NCBI RefSeq assembly: GCF_016862895.1 | Contig: NZ_BONV01000025.1 | Span: forward strand, 1 to 64,000 | DNA length: 64,000 nt | Direction of reading: 5' to 3' | Origin: Planotetraspora kaengkrachanensis | GTDB lineage: Bacteria; Actinomycetota; Actinomycetes; Streptosporangiales; Streptosporangiaceae | In this document: one piece after another, positions 28,017 to 38,433 of the stretch | Position numbering within the stretch: the first letter of the stretch is position 1 | How the letters are laid out: each line of letters opens with the position of its first letter | Made by a program: the position numbers and the translations under genes | Notes under the pieces: generated by a model | Told to the model about the DNA's origin: nothing | Seen by the model: only the letters and a program-made list of their open reading frames with translations | The model's database searches: none

Positions 28017-28589
28017 ATGAGAACCGCGCTCGTCGTCGTGGACGTCCAGAACGACTTCTGCGAGGGCGGCAGCCTCGCCGTCAACGGCGGGGCCGAGGTG
28101 GCCGCCGCGATCACCCGGCACACGCGGGAACACGCGTACGACCACGTCGTGGCCACCGGCGACCGGCACATCGACCCGGGAAGCCACTTCTCCGCCAAGC
28201 CCGACTACGTGGGCACCTGGCCGGCCCACTGCGTCGCGGGCACCCCAGGAGCCGACTTCCATCCCGCCTTCGACACCGCGGTCGTGGAGGCGGTCTTCAG
28301 CAAGGGAGCACACGAGGGCGCCTACAGCGGGTTCGAGGGCACCGACCCGTCAGGCGTGGGCCTGCGCGAATGGCTCACCCGGCACGACGTGGAGGCCCTG
28401 GACGTCGTCGGGATCGCCACCGATCACTGTGTCAGGGCGACCGCGCTCGACGGCGTGCGCGACGGCTTCACCGTGCGGGTCCTGCTCGACCTGACGGCCG
28501 GAGTCGCCCGCGACACTACCGAACGGGCCCTGAGGGAGCTCTCAGAGGCCGGAGTGGAGCTCGTCGGCTCGCCTGTGGTGCGGCCTTGA
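28017..28589 (+). CDS. pncA: Nicotinamidase
   Basis: It hydrolyses nicotinamide to nicotinate and ammonia. It is 190 residues with the catalytic triad D9 (V-D-V-Q-N-D-F), K96 (F-S-K-G) and C138 (A-T-D-H-C-V-R-A-T), and metal ligands D49, H51 and H57. GTGAGGAG lies 7-8 nt upstream of the ATG. The product feeds PncB encoded just upstream. Confidence 0.96.
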   Translation: MRTALVVVDVQNDFCEGGSLAVNGGAEVAAAITRHTREHAYDHVVATGDRHIDPGSHFSAKPDYVGTWPAHCVAGTPGADFHPAFDTAVVEAVFSKGAHEGAYSGFEGTDPSGVGLREWLTRHDVEALDVVGIATDHCVRATALDGVRDGFTVRVLLDLTAGVARDTTERALRELSEAGVELVGSPVVRP

Positions 28590-28754
28590 CCGCCGGCTGC
28601 ACCGTCGGCCGCGCGGGATCGCCTCCGCTCCCCTGACCGGCCCAGACGTCCCACGCCCCGCCGACACTCCGGTAATGGGACCTTCAATGCCTTCACCACG
28701 ATGCGTCATGGGTGTATTACGGAGAGCGACGTCTCCTCGTGATTGGCATCCTCG

Positions 28755-29369
28755 ATGTTCGCGTTCGTGCTCGGCCTGTCCTGGCTCATCCTGACCCCGG
28801 TGTGCGTCTGGCTGCTCTTCGGCCGCGGCCACCGCGGGCCCGCCCGTGCGGCGGCCGCTCTCACCCTCGCGGGGTTGCAGGGGGGAACGCTGCTCATGGG
28901 TTTCCTCGAGGAGCCTCCCCCGTCGCTGGTGACGGTGCCGCTCGCCCGCCCGGCCGGCTCCCCGTCCCATGCCGTCTCTCGTGACTCCGCCGCCACGCCC
29001 CGGCCGTCGCACAGCGCAGGTTCCTGCCCCGTCCGCGCGCTCGCCCCCGAGTCCGTACGGCTCACGCGAAGCGGGACCGATGTCGACGGCATGACGGTCT
29101 ACTGGGACGCCGCCCCCCATGAGTGCGGGACGGCCTCGGTGGCCCTGCGGCCCGTCGGCCGGCGATTGCGGATCTGGCTGGAGGAGGGCGCTGCCGACCA
29201 CCACAAGGGGGCGCGTACGCTCCCCGTCACCGTGGCGGACGGCCAGGCGTCGCTGGACCTGCCGCTCAGCCCGCCGCTGCGCCTGCGCACGCACTACGTG
29301 GCCATCGACGCCCGGACCGGCCATCGCATCCCGCTGAAGCCCGGGACAGCCGCGCCGGCCGGGGCATGA
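28755..29369 (+). CDS. Unrecognised two-pass membrane protein
   Basis: It is about 204 residues. Two hydrophobic segments (about 2-22 and 30-52) are followed by an exported P/S-rich stretch and a compact region with paired cysteines (S-C-P-V-R-A and H-E-C-G-T). I recognise no family. ATG 28755 is used; TTG 28743 is an alternative and neither has a good ribosome site. The 165 bp upstream hold no other feature I can support. Confidence 0.55.
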   Translation: MFAFVLGLSWLILTPVCVWLLFGRGHRGPARAAAALTLAGLQGGTLLMGFLEEPPPSLVTVPLARPAGSPSHAVSRDSAATPRPSHSAGSCPVRALAPESVRLTRSGTDVDGMTVYWDAAPHECGTASVALRPVGRRLRIWLEEGAADHHKGARTLPVTVADGQASLDLPLSPPLRLRTHYVAIDARTGHRIPLKPGTAAPAGA

Positions 29370-29488
29370 CAGACAGCCGGACATGTCAGACGGCCGGACC
29401 TAGCGGCGGCCAGGCATGACGGCAGCCGTTGGACCGCCGGTCCCATGCGACTGCGGCGGCCGGGCCCTGCGCGGGCCCGGCCCACGGC

Positions 29489-31243
29489 TCACTTGCGCTG
29501 GGTGGCCCACTTGCGGATCATCGCGATGCGTTCGCGAATCTGCTCCGCGGAGGCCTGGGCGATCGCCGGCCCCCCACAGGACCGGCGCAGCTCGGCGTGG
29601 ATCACGCCGTGCGGCTGACCGGTGCGATGGTTCCACGCCCCCACAAGCCCGTTGAGCTCCTTGCGCAGCTCGTGCATGAGCTCATGCGGGGCGAGCGCGG
29701 GTTCGGAATCTTCTGCGGGCTTCACCTTGCGCTTGGCCGCCTGCTGGTCGGCCTGCCGCTTGCGCAGCAGTGACGCGACCTGGTCCGGCTCCAGCAGCCC
29801 GGGAAGGCCGATGAAGTCCTCCTCCTCCGGAGAGCCCGGCGCCGCGGCGGTCCCGAACTCGCCGCCGTCGAACAGGACCCGGTCGAAGGTGGCCGACGCC
29901 TCCAGCGTCTGGAAGGGCAGCTCGTCCCCCAGCGCGTCAGGTTGCTTCTTCTCCTGTTGTGCCTGCTCGAGGAGCAGGTCGTCGAGCCCGTCCTCGTCGC
30001 GGCGGCGGCCCAGCACGTGATCGCGCTCGGCCTCCATCTCGGAGGCGAGGCCCATGAGGAGGGGCACCGAGGGCAGGAAGACCGAGGCGGTCTCCCCACG
30101 TTTGCGCGCCCGGACGAATCGGCCCACCGCCTGGGCGAAGAACAGCGGGGTCGAAATGCTCGTGGCGTAGACGCCCACGGCGAGCCGCGGGATGTCGACG
30201 CCCTCGGAGACCATCCGGACCGCGACCAGCCAGCGCGCCTCGGAGCCGGCGAAGTCCTTGATCTTCTTGGATGCGCCTGGGTCGTCGGAGAGCACGACCT
30301 GGGCGCCTTCTCCGGTGACGGTCCTGATGTGCCGGGCGTAGGCGCGGGCCGACTCGTGATCGGACGCGATGACCAGGCCGCCCGCGTCGGGCATGCCGCG
30401 CCTTACCTCGGTGAGCCGCCGGTCGGCCGCATGGATGACCTGACGGATCCAGTCGCCCTTGGGATCGAGCGCGGCCCGCCAGGCCTGGGAGAGCTGGTCC
30501 TTGGTGAGGGGGGTGCCGAGCGTGGCCGTGATCTCGTCACCGGCCCGCGTGCGCCACTTCATCTCGCCCGAGTAGGCCAGGAAGATGACGGGCCGGACGA
30601 CGCCGTCGGCCAGGGCGGGACCGTACCCGTAGGAGTAGTCGGAGGCACTCCGCATGGCGCCCTCGGCGTCCTCGACGTAGGACACGAAGGGGATCGGGCT
30701 GTCGTCGGACCGGAAAGGCGTGCCGGTCAGGCCCAGCCGCCGGGTCGCGGGCTCGAACGCCTCCCGGACGCCGTCGCCCCACGACTTGGCGTCGCCCGCG
30801 TGGTGGATCTCGTCGAAGATGACGAGCGTCTTGCGCGCCTCCGTGCGCGCCCGGTGGAGGGCGGGATGCATCGAGACCTGCGCGTAGGTGATGGCGACGC
30901 CGATGTAGTCGCGCGAGGTCGCGCCCTGGCTGTTCTTGAACTCGGGGTCGATGCCGATGCCGACCCTGGCCGCGGCGTCGGCCCACTGCCGCTTCAGGTG
31001 CTCGGTGGGCGTGACGATCGTGACGGCCTTGATGATCCCGCGGGTGAGCAGCTCGCTGGCGATCCGCAGCGCGTACGTCGTCTTGCCGGCTCCCGGCGTC
31101 GCGACCGTGAGGAAGTCTCTCGGCTCACGTTGGAGGTAGAGGTCGAAGGCCTCCTGCTGCCAGGCACGCAGCTTGGTGGCGGTGCCCCAGGCGGCGCGAT
31201 CAGGGTAGGAGGGGGAGAGATGGGACGCGGCCGAAACGCTCAA
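29489..31243 (-). CDS. DEAD/DEAH-box helicase, superfamily 2
   Basis: It is 584 residues. Q-like motif R-A-W-Q-Q-E-A-F, Walker A T-P-G-A-G-K-T-T (49-56), motif II F-D-E-I-H-H near 148, motif III G-L-T-G-T-P-F-R, and the C-terminal helicase domain with V-S-E-G-V-D-I-P and Q-A-V-G-R-F-V-R. The last 150 residues are charged and specific to the actinobacterial family. It resembles the Res-subunit/UvrB-type DNA helicases; the partner process is unknown. It is monocistronic. Confidence 0.9.
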   Translation of the reverse strand: MSVSAASHLSPSYPDRAAWGTATKLRAWQQEAFDLYLQREPRDFLTVATPGAGKTTYALRIASELLTRGIIKAVTIVTPTEHLKRQWADAAARVGIGIDPEFKNSQGATSRDYIGVAITYAQVSMHPALHRARTEARKTLVIFDEIHHAGDAKSWGDGVREAFEPATRRLGLTGTPFRSDDSPIPFVSYVEDAEGAMRSASDYSYGYGPALADGVVRPVIFLAYSGEMKWRTRAGDEITATLGTPLTKDQLSQAWRAALDPKGDWIRQVIHAADRRLTEVRRGMPDAGGLVIASDHESARAYARHIRTVTGEGAQVVLSDDPGASKKIKDFAGSEARWLVAVRMVSEGVDIPRLAVGVYATSISTPLFFAQAVGRFVRARKRGETASVFLPSVPLLMGLASEMEAERDHVLGRRRDEDGLDDLLLEQAQQEKKQPDALGDELPFQTLEASATFDRVLFDGGEFGTAAAPGSPEEEDFIGLPGLLEPDQVASLLRKRQADQQAAKRKVKPAEDSEPALAPHELMHELRKELNGLVGAWNHRTGQPHGVIHAELRRSCGGPAIAQASAEQIRERIAMIRKWATQRK

Positions 31244-31392
31244 CGACGCCTCCCCGCGCTCAGGACAATGATGTTTCTATCGGTTCGCTCCCTCACAGTG
31301 ACCTCAGGGTAGTGGGACCCACCGACAAGACGTGCCGAGCCGACGAGATTCGAGCCACCTCCCGCCTCCTGTGGTATGGGCATCCGCGCAGA

Positions 31393-32163
31393 TCAGTGCA
31401 CGCCCGCCATGACCGTCTCGATGTCCGCACGTGAGCGGGGATCGTCGGGGTGGGCGAGGCCGAGCAGCACGGTGCTCTTGCCGTCCGGACGGGTGAGCAA
31501 GGTCACTCTCATGAAGGCCGGCTGGTTCACGACGTCCCGATACTCCGCCCGGACCGCCCGCGTGTGGCCGGGCCGTCCGCCGATCGTGACGTCGCGGTCG
31601 TCGACCACCGTGACCTCGTCGCCGTGGAGCAGCAGCTTGGCGTAGAGGTCGCTCAGATCGCGGACCGCCGGGGCGAGGCCGGCCGGGTCCACGTGAACCT
31701 CCGGCCTGGCCATGACCGTCGCCAGGTCGCCCCGGGCGGCCACCGAGGTGAAGCCGGTCACCGGCGCGACCATGCCCTCGCTCCACTCGGACGGCAGCGA
31801 GTAGGAGACCCCCGCCAGTGGGTCGGCGACCATCGTCGGAGGCGCGGCCTCGCCACGACTGAGGATCACGAACACCGCCGCGGCGATGACGGCGGCGGCC
31901 GCGGCCACTGCGGCCCCCGCGACGAGAAGGCGGTGGAGCCACCGTGGAAGGCGGCGCGGCGGTTCGACGGGCGTGCCGTACCAGACGGCCGAAGGCGGGA
32001 GGTCGTCGTCAGGCGCGGGTTCGGCCCCGCCGGACGCAGACGCGGAACCCCCGGCCACGGGTACGGCGCCGCCGGACGCGGGCGCGGGGCCTCCGGGCGC
32101 GGGTCCGGGCGTGTGCGCGTCGTCGGCGGGCGGCCAGACACGGCGCGTCCACTGATCGTTCAC
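31393..32163 (-). CDS. Unrecognised single-pass membrane protein with P/A-rich N-terminus
   Basis: It is 256 residues. A disordered P/G/A-rich cytoplasmic segment (1-65) precedes one membrane segment (about 78-103) and an exported domain of about 150 residues with V-S-Y-S-L-P-S-E-W and I-G-G-R-P-G-H-T-R-A-V-R-A-E-Y. The tail resembles small lipoprotein-like domains that bind nothing known. The 148 bp between this gene and the helicase hold no feature I recognise. Confidence 0.6.
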   Translation of the reverse strand: MNDQWTRRVWPPADDAHTPGPAPGGPAPASGGAVPVAGGSASASGGAEPAPDDDLPPSAVWYGTPVEPPRRLPRWLHRLLVAGAAVAAAAAVIAAAVFVILSRGEAAPPTMVADPLAGVSYSLPSEWSEGMVAPVTGFTSVAARGDLATVMARPEVHVDPAGLAPAVRDLSDLYAKLLLHGDEVTVVDDRDVTIGGRPGHTRAVRAEYRDVVNQPAFMRVTLLTRPDGKSTVLLGLAHPDDPRSRADIETVMAGVH

Positions 32164-32310
32164 GAGGCCTCCCGGAGCCGGGCCCGTGTGCGACCGATCC
32201 GGCGAACCGCAGATCGATCACGAGCGACCCGCGTCGCCATGAGCACTGCTGTGGCAGTTACTCACAGACAGGGTGGCACGTCAACGAAAATCCGGGCATT
32301 GCTATCGGAT

Positions 32311-33297
32311 CTAGGCAAGCGAGACAGCCGGCCGGCGATACAGATCCCACATCTGGCGCATCCGCGCCGCCTGACCCGCGGTGAAGTTGGTCATGCAGCG
32401 ATCCTGCGCGTAGTCCATGAAGTTGTGCACGGGATCCTGGCCCGGCTCGGTGCAGGTGTCCTTGCCGGCCGGGCAGCCGGTGGTCGGGTACGCCTCGGGC
32501 GGGGTGTCGTCGACCGAGTCCCCCGGGGCGGCGCAGCCGTTCTCGAAGGTGTGCAGCAGGCCGAGCCAGTGGCCGATCTCGTGGACGGCGGTGAACCCCT
32601 TGTCGAAGTCGCGCAACGGGCCTCCCGGCACGCTGCGCCAGTCGATGACCACGCCGTCCAGGGCCGGCTCGCCCTGGTACCAGTAGGGGTAGGTCGCGTA
32701 CCCGAGGACGAGCTCCCCGAGCTGCGCGATGTAGAGGTTGAGCGTCTCGGGGCCGCCGACCCGCAGCTTGGTCTTGATGGCCGCCTCGTTGCCCAGCGGG
32801 TCGCGGAACCACTCCTTGCTGACCGTGTGGGTGATGCCGGCGAGCACGAAGCGCACCCCGGTGTCGACCCCGCCGAGCCTGCCCCCGTAAGCGGCGTTGA
32901 GTGTGTCCACCTGGCGCCGTACACCGGCGTCCGGCAGGCCGAGCGCACCGTCCTTGATCACGTGCACCCACAACGGCACGTTGATCTCGCCGGTGACCGG
33001 CACCCGGCGGCGCTCACCGGACTCCGCGAGCCGCCGCCGCACGTCGGCGGACATCCGCGCGATCTCCTCCGGCCCCGGCTCGCGCGGCTCGACCGCGTGC
33101 GTGAGGCCCCCGAGCCCGGGCCGCAGGGCCATGTCTCGAGAGGACTCCACGTCTCGAGCGGGCTCCGCGACCTCGCACTCAGCCGCAGACCAGGCCTCGG
33201 CCCGCTGCGGCCGACTGTCGGCGCGGGCTCCGGCCAGGGGACCGCCACCCAGCGTGAACAGGCATGCCATGAGGACGGCTGTCGCACACCGGGCCAT
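32311..33297 (-). CDS. Secreted zinc metalloprotease, M43 (pappalysin-like)
   Basis: It is 328 residues with an N-terminal signal peptide (cleavage likely after A-G-A-R-A). The zinc motif is H-E-I-G-H-W-L-G-L-L-H (H239, E240, H243, H249) and the Met-turn methionine is in F-M-D-Y (M294). Six cysteines around 255-301 could form disulfides. This is the cytophagalysin/pappalysin M43B pattern. It is an extracellular protease; substrates unknown. Confidence 0.9.
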   Translation of the reverse strand: MARCATAVLMACLFTLGGGPLAGARADSRPQRAEAWSAAECEVAEPARDVESSRDMALRPGLGGLTHAVEPREPGPEEIARMSADVRRRLAESGERRRVPVTGEINVPLWVHVIKDGALGLPDAGVRRQVDTLNAAYGGRLGGVDTGVRFVLAGITHTVSKEWFRDPLGNEAAIKTKLRVGGPETLNLYIAQLGELVLGYATYPYWYQGEPALDGVVIDWRSVPGGPLRDFDKGFTAVHEIGHWLGLLHTFENGCAAPGDSVDDTPPEAYPTTGCPAGKDTCTEPGQDPVHNFMDYAQDRCMTNFTAGQAARMRQMWDLYRRPAVSLA

Positions 33298-33368
33298 CCG
33301 CTCCCCCGATCTTGCTGGTCAGGAGCTTGACGTTAGCCGTCCCGGGGGCGATCACTTCGCTTCGACAC

Positions 33369-33620
33369 TCAGTCGTCGGAAGGTTTGCCCTTCGGCAGTC
33401 CCTCGTAGATCTCCTTGCATTCCGGACAGACCGGATACTTCTTGGGATCCCGGCTGGGCACCCACACCTTGCCGCAGAGAGCCCGGACCGGTGCGCCCGT
33501 CACATAGCTCTCGGTGATCTTGTTCTTGTCGGCGTAGTGCGAGAAGCGCTCGTGGTCGCCGTCGCCGTGCGACACGCGCGGCGTGACATCGCTCTCGGGA
33601 AGAATTTTCGTGCTGGTCAC
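33369..33620 (-). CDS. DUF3039 zinc-ribbon protein
   Basis: It is 83 residues with H-Y-A-D-K-N-K-I and cysteines C49, C65 and C68 in L-C-G-K-V-W-V-P-S-R-D-P and Y-P-V-C-P-E-C-K, with H28 possibly completing a metal site. DUF3039 is a highly conserved small actinobacterial family of unknown function. Monocistronic. Confidence 0.92.
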   Translation of the reverse strand: MTSTKILPESDVTPRVSHGDGDHERFSHYADKNKITESYVTGAPVRALCGKVWVPSRDPKKYPVCPECKEIYEGLPKGKPSDD

Positions 33621-33736
33621 GAATACCGAGTCTACTGAGCGGAATGAGGCCTGACGCCGGGCCCGCGGCGGCGATCCGGTGACGGCTTCGCGGAGATCCC
33701 TGCGCGGCGCCTGCGCGTGCGGACCCGGAAACGAAT

Positions 33737-33768
33737 GCGGCTCCCTCCCCTGACGGGGTGGGAGCCGC
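33737..33768 (-). terminator. Hairpin terminator of the MFS gene
   Basis: GCGGCTCCC (33737-33745) pairs with GGGAGCCGC (33760-33768), with an inner CCCC/GGGG extension closing on a TGAC loop. It lies 18 bp past the MFS stop in its reading direction. Confidence 0.75.
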
Positions 33769-33785
33769 GCACGGAGATGATGCCG

Positions 33786-35351
33786 TCAGCCCACGTGGAC
33801 GGGGGCGCCCTCCGTCTTGCGCCCCGCCCTGACGAACAGCGCCAGGATCGCGGCGATCACGGCCACGACCGTGCTCACGACGAAGCCGAGGTGCAGTCCG
33901 TCCATGAACGACAGGTGCGAGGCGTTGGTGATGACGCTCGCGACCGGCCCGGTGAGCCCGGGAGGTGCCATGCCGACCGACGCGAGCGACTTGAGGCCCT
34001 CCAGCTGGTCGGGAGGCAGGCCCGCGGCCGCCTGACCGAGATAGCCGGGCAGGACGCTCGACACCTTGGCCGCCACGATGGCGCCGAGCACGGCCGTGCC
34101 CAGGGCGCCGCCGACCTGCATCGCGGAGTTCTGCACGCCGCCCGCGACACCGCTGAGCTCCTCGGGCGCGTTGCCCACGATGATCTCAGTGGCTCCCACG
34201 AACACCGGGGACAGGCCGAAGGCCAGCAGCACGAAGGGGATCGCGCTGTCCATGAACTGCGCCTCGACGCTGAGCCGCGACATCAGGAACATGGCGAAGG
34301 CCGTGATCAGCATGCCGCCCGCGATGGTGACGCGGGGTCCCAGCTTGCCGATGAGGATTCCGGCGATGGGGGAGGCGACGATCATGCCGGCGCTCATGGG
34401 CAACATCCGCAGGCCCGACTCGAGCGGGGTGAGCCCGTGCACGCCCTGGAAGAAGAACGTGAGGAAGAACATCGCCCCGAACATCGAGAACGCCATAAGG
34501 ATCATCAGGCCGGTGCCGATGGAGACCGAGACGTTGCGGAACAGGCTGAGCGGCAGCAGGGGCTCGTTCGCGCGCGCCTGCCAGAACAGGAACACCGCGC
34601 CGACGACGACGGCCGCCGCGAGGAAGGCGATGGTCCGAGCGTCGCCCCAGCCCCACTCGGGCGCCTTGATGATGGACCAGACCAGCGAGAACATCGCGAT
34701 CGACAGGAGCACCACACCGAGCCAGTCGATCCTGGACAGCGTCTTCACCCTGCCGTTCCTGAGGACCCACAGGCCGAACGCCATCGCCGCCACGCCGACG
34801 GGCACGTTGATGAAGAAGACCGACTGCCAGCTCACGCGCTCGACGAGCAGGCCGCCGACGATCGGGCCGCCCGCGCTGGACAGGCCGATGATGGCGCCCC
34901 AGGCGCCCATCGCCATGTTCAGCCGCTCACCGGGGAAGGCGAGCCGCAGGAGGGCGAGCGCGGCCGGCTGGAGCAGCGCGCCGAACAGGCCCTGCAGGAC
35001 GCGGAAGGCGATCAGCATCCCGATCGAGGAGGTCAGGCCGATCGCCAGCGAGGTCAGGGCGAATCCCGCGACGCCGATGAGGAATATCCTCTTGTGGCCG
35101 AACAGGTCGCCGAGCTTTCCTGCGGTGATGAGGAAGACCGCCAGCGCGAGCAGGTAGCCACTGGTGATCCATTGCAGGTCCGACAGCGACGCCCCGAGTT
35201 CGACGCCGATGACCGGGTTAGCGATCGCGACGACCGTGCCGTCGAGCATCACCATGATGACGCCGAGCGAGACGGCGAGCAGCGTCAGCCACGGATGGGC
35301 CTCTCCATCGCCGTCACGCGTATCTGGTGGTACGGCTACTGCTTGAGCCAT
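33786..35351 (-). CDS. MFS drug exporter, DHA2/EmrB-QacA family
   Basis: It is 521 residues with 14 predicted membrane segments. Motif A-like G-K-L-G-D-L-F-G-H-K-R lies between segments 2 and 3, and the antiporter motif C region is G-P-I-V-G-G-L-L-V-E-R. AAGGGGGA precedes the ATG. It is divergent from a TetR regulator across 148 bp with repeated TGACA boxes, the classical layout of a substrate-inducible efflux pump. Confidence 0.94.
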   Translation of the reverse strand: MAQAVAVPPDTRDGDGEAHPWLTLLAVSLGVIMVMLDGTVVAIANPVIGVELGASLSDLQWITSGYLLALAVFLITAGKLGDLFGHKRIFLIGVAGFALTSLAIGLTSSIGMLIAFRVLQGLFGALLQPAALALLRLAFPGERLNMAMGAWGAIIGLSSAGGPIVGGLLVERVSWQSVFFINVPVGVAAMAFGLWVLRNGRVKTLSRIDWLGVVLLSIAMFSLVWSIIKAPEWGWGDARTIAFLAAAVVVGAVFLFWQARANEPLLPLSLFRNVSVSIGTGLMILMAFSMFGAMFFLTFFFQGVHGLTPLESGLRMLPMSAGMIVASPIAGILIGKLGPRVTIAGGMLITAFAMFLMSRLSVEAQFMDSAIPFVLLAFGLSPVFVGATEIIVGNAPEELSGVAGGVQNSAMQVGGALGTAVLGAIVAAKVSSVLPGYLGQAAAGLPPDQLEGLKSLASVGMAPPGLTGPVASVITNASHLSFMDGLHLGFVVSTVVAVIAAILALFVRAGRKTEGAPVHVG

Positions 35352-35408
35352 GAATGGGTCCCCCTTGGAAAGGCCGAGGATCTAGTCTCAGGCAACAGGC
35401 GTAATTTA

Positions 35409-35464
35409 TGTCACCTCATGACAGATGACAAATCGTTTTATCCGACATACGGTGACATCTGACA
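35409..35464. promoter_or_regulatory. Candidate TetR operator boxes between pump and regulator
   Basis: TGTCA-N5-TGACA (35409-35423) is an inverted repeat. TGACA boxes also form two identical direct pairs 7 bp apart: 35419/35426 and 35453/35460. TGTCACC (35409) and GGTGACA (35451) are exact complements. This is the only AT-rich part of the gap and the natural binding site for the TetR protein. Confidence 0.5.
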
Positions 35465-35499
35465 GCATGTGAACTACCAGTTTCGAGCAGGTGACAACC

Positions 35500-36132
35500 G
35501 TGGGTCTGCGCGAGCGCAAGAAGGTGCAGACGCGAAACGCCCTGATCGACGCGGCTCTCGAGCTCTTCCTCACGCGGGGCTACGAGGCCACGACGATCGA
35601 CCAGATCGCGGCACGTGTCGACGTGTCGCCCCGCACGTTCTTCCGGTACTTCTCCTCGAAGGAGGACGTCGCGCTGTCCGCGCCCGCCGACAGCCAGGAC
35701 ATCTTCCTGGCCGCGCTCGCGGCCCGCCCGGAGACCGAGTCTCCGTACACGGCGCTCAGCCAGGCGATGCGCACCATGGTCGCCACGCTGCGGGGCAAGG
35801 AGCCCGAGGACGCCGCACGGTTCATGAAGGCGCGGCAACTCGTGGAGGAGACGCCGGCGCTGCTGGCCGGCCAGATGCGCCTGCTCATGGAGAACGAGCA
35901 GCGGCTCGTCGCCGAGGTCGCCCGCAGACAGGGAACGGATTCCGGAGACCTGCTGCCGCAGTTCGTCGTCTCGGTCTTCACCGGCCTCGGAATGATCTGC
36001 TATCACAGCGGGACGCAGGGGCTCGACGTGATGGCCGAGCGCCTCGACGACGTGCTGACGCTGGCCGACCGGTCCCTGCGGCCGGGCTGGGACCTGGCGA
36101 CGGCGGACACCTCGCCCTCCGCGACGGACTGA
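35500..36132 (+). CDS. TetR-family transcriptional repressor
   Basis: It is 210 residues. The N-terminal helix-turn-helix reads L-F-L-T-R-G-Y-E-A-T-T-I-D-Q-I-A with recognition helix V-S-P-R-T-F-F-R-Y-F; the C-terminal domain is a helical ligand pocket. GTG 35500 is preferred (AGGTGA 6 nt upstream) over GTG 35491. It most likely represses the divergent MFS pump and itself. Confidence 0.92.
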   Translation: MGLRERKKVQTRNALIDAALELFLTRGYEATTIDQIAARVDVSPRTFFRYFSSKEDVALSAPADSQDIFLAALAARPETESPYTALSQAMRTMVATLRGKEPEDAARFMKARQLVEETPALLAGQMRLLMENEQRLVAEVARRQGTDSGDLLPQFVVSVFTGLGMICYHSGTQGLDVMAERLDDVLTLADRSLRPGWDLATADTSPSATD

Positions 36133-36158
36133 GCCGAGCGATTGAGTCGAGAAGCCGA

Positions 36159-36197
36159 GCCGGCCGACTGAGCCGATCGACTCGGTCGTCCGGCCGA
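36159..36197. terminator. Bidirectional hairpin between tetR and YqgE genes
   Basis: CGGCCGACTGAG on the left can pair, with one mismatch and one bulge, with CTCGGTCGTCCGGCCG on the right. It lies between two convergent genes, 27 bp after one stop and 6 bp after the other. Confidence 0.5.
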
Positions 36198-36202
36198 GAG
36201 CC

Positions 36203-36784
36203 TCAGTTCAGCTGGGGGTCCTCGGGGAACGTGGCGACGAGGGCGAGATCACCCTGCTGCCGCCGCAGCACGGACCGCCACAGCGTGCCCGGATCGGAGT
36301 TGAAGGTGTCGCCCGGCTCCGAGTCCACGACGTACCAGGCGCCTTCCTCCAGCTCCGCCTCCAGTTGACCGCCCGTCCAGCCCGCGTACCCGGCGAAGAT
36401 CCGCATCTGCGAGATCTCCCCCGCCAGGATCTCGGGCGGCGCGTCGAGGTCGACCGTGCCCAGGCGGGACGTCGTGGACCTGCCCTGCAGTTGCAACCTC
36501 CGCCAGCCAAGCGGCTCCTCGCCGCTCAGCACGGCCGCCAGGGCGAGTGCGCTGTCGGTCTGTACCGGCCCTCCCTCGAAGAGCACCGGCGGGCCGGAGA
36601 CCAGGGGGTCCCACGAGGGAAGGACCTGCGTCACCGCGACCTCGCTCGGCCTGTTGATGACCACCCCGAGCGTGCCGCCGTCGTCGTCGTGCTCCAGGAC
36701 GAGGACGACACTTCGCCGGAAGTTGGGGTCCTCGAGCAGAGGCGTCGCCACGAGCAGCCGGCCGACGTAGATCGCTTCCGCCAT
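36203..36784 (-). CDS. YqgE/AlgH family protein
   Basis: It is 193 residues with G-R-L-L-V-A-T-P-L-L-E-D-P-N-F-R-R-S-V at the start, then G-V-V-I-N-R-P and F-A-G-Y-A-G-W-T-G-G-Q-L-E-A-E, all diagnostic of the family. The biochemical role is not established. The start is uncertain: ATG 36784 fits homologues, but ATG codons at 36793 and 36796 are in frame and GGGAGG is unusually close to 36784. Confidence 0.9.
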   Translation of the reverse strand: MAEAIYVGRLLVATPLLEDPNFRRSVVLVLEHDDDGGTLGVVINRPSEVAVTQVLPSWDPLVSGPPVLFEGGPVQTDSALALAAVLSGEEPLGWRRLQLQGRSTTSRLGTVDLDAPPEILAGEISQMRIFAGYAGWTGGQLEAELEEGAWYVVDSEPGDTFNSDPGTLWRSVLRRQQGDLALVATFPEDPQLN

Positions 36785-36887
36785 ACCTCCCATCATGAAG
36801 GAGGAATGCCGATTAGTGCACGCCACCCCCGATTCCACCTCGGACGTCACCGACCGTACGGCGGGGGTCGCCACCGGTGGCCGGCGA

Positions 36888-38297
<1,410 letters not shown>

Positions 38298-38433
38298 GGC
38301 AATCCGCTCCTTTGCGGGGGTGTCTCCTTGCCGTACGCGCTCGGTGCGGGCGTGTCGCCGGCTTGCCCGGCTGCCGCATCCGGCTCGACGGCATCGTGGA
38401 TGTATTCCATCGTGCCATCCCCCGAAGGGTGAT

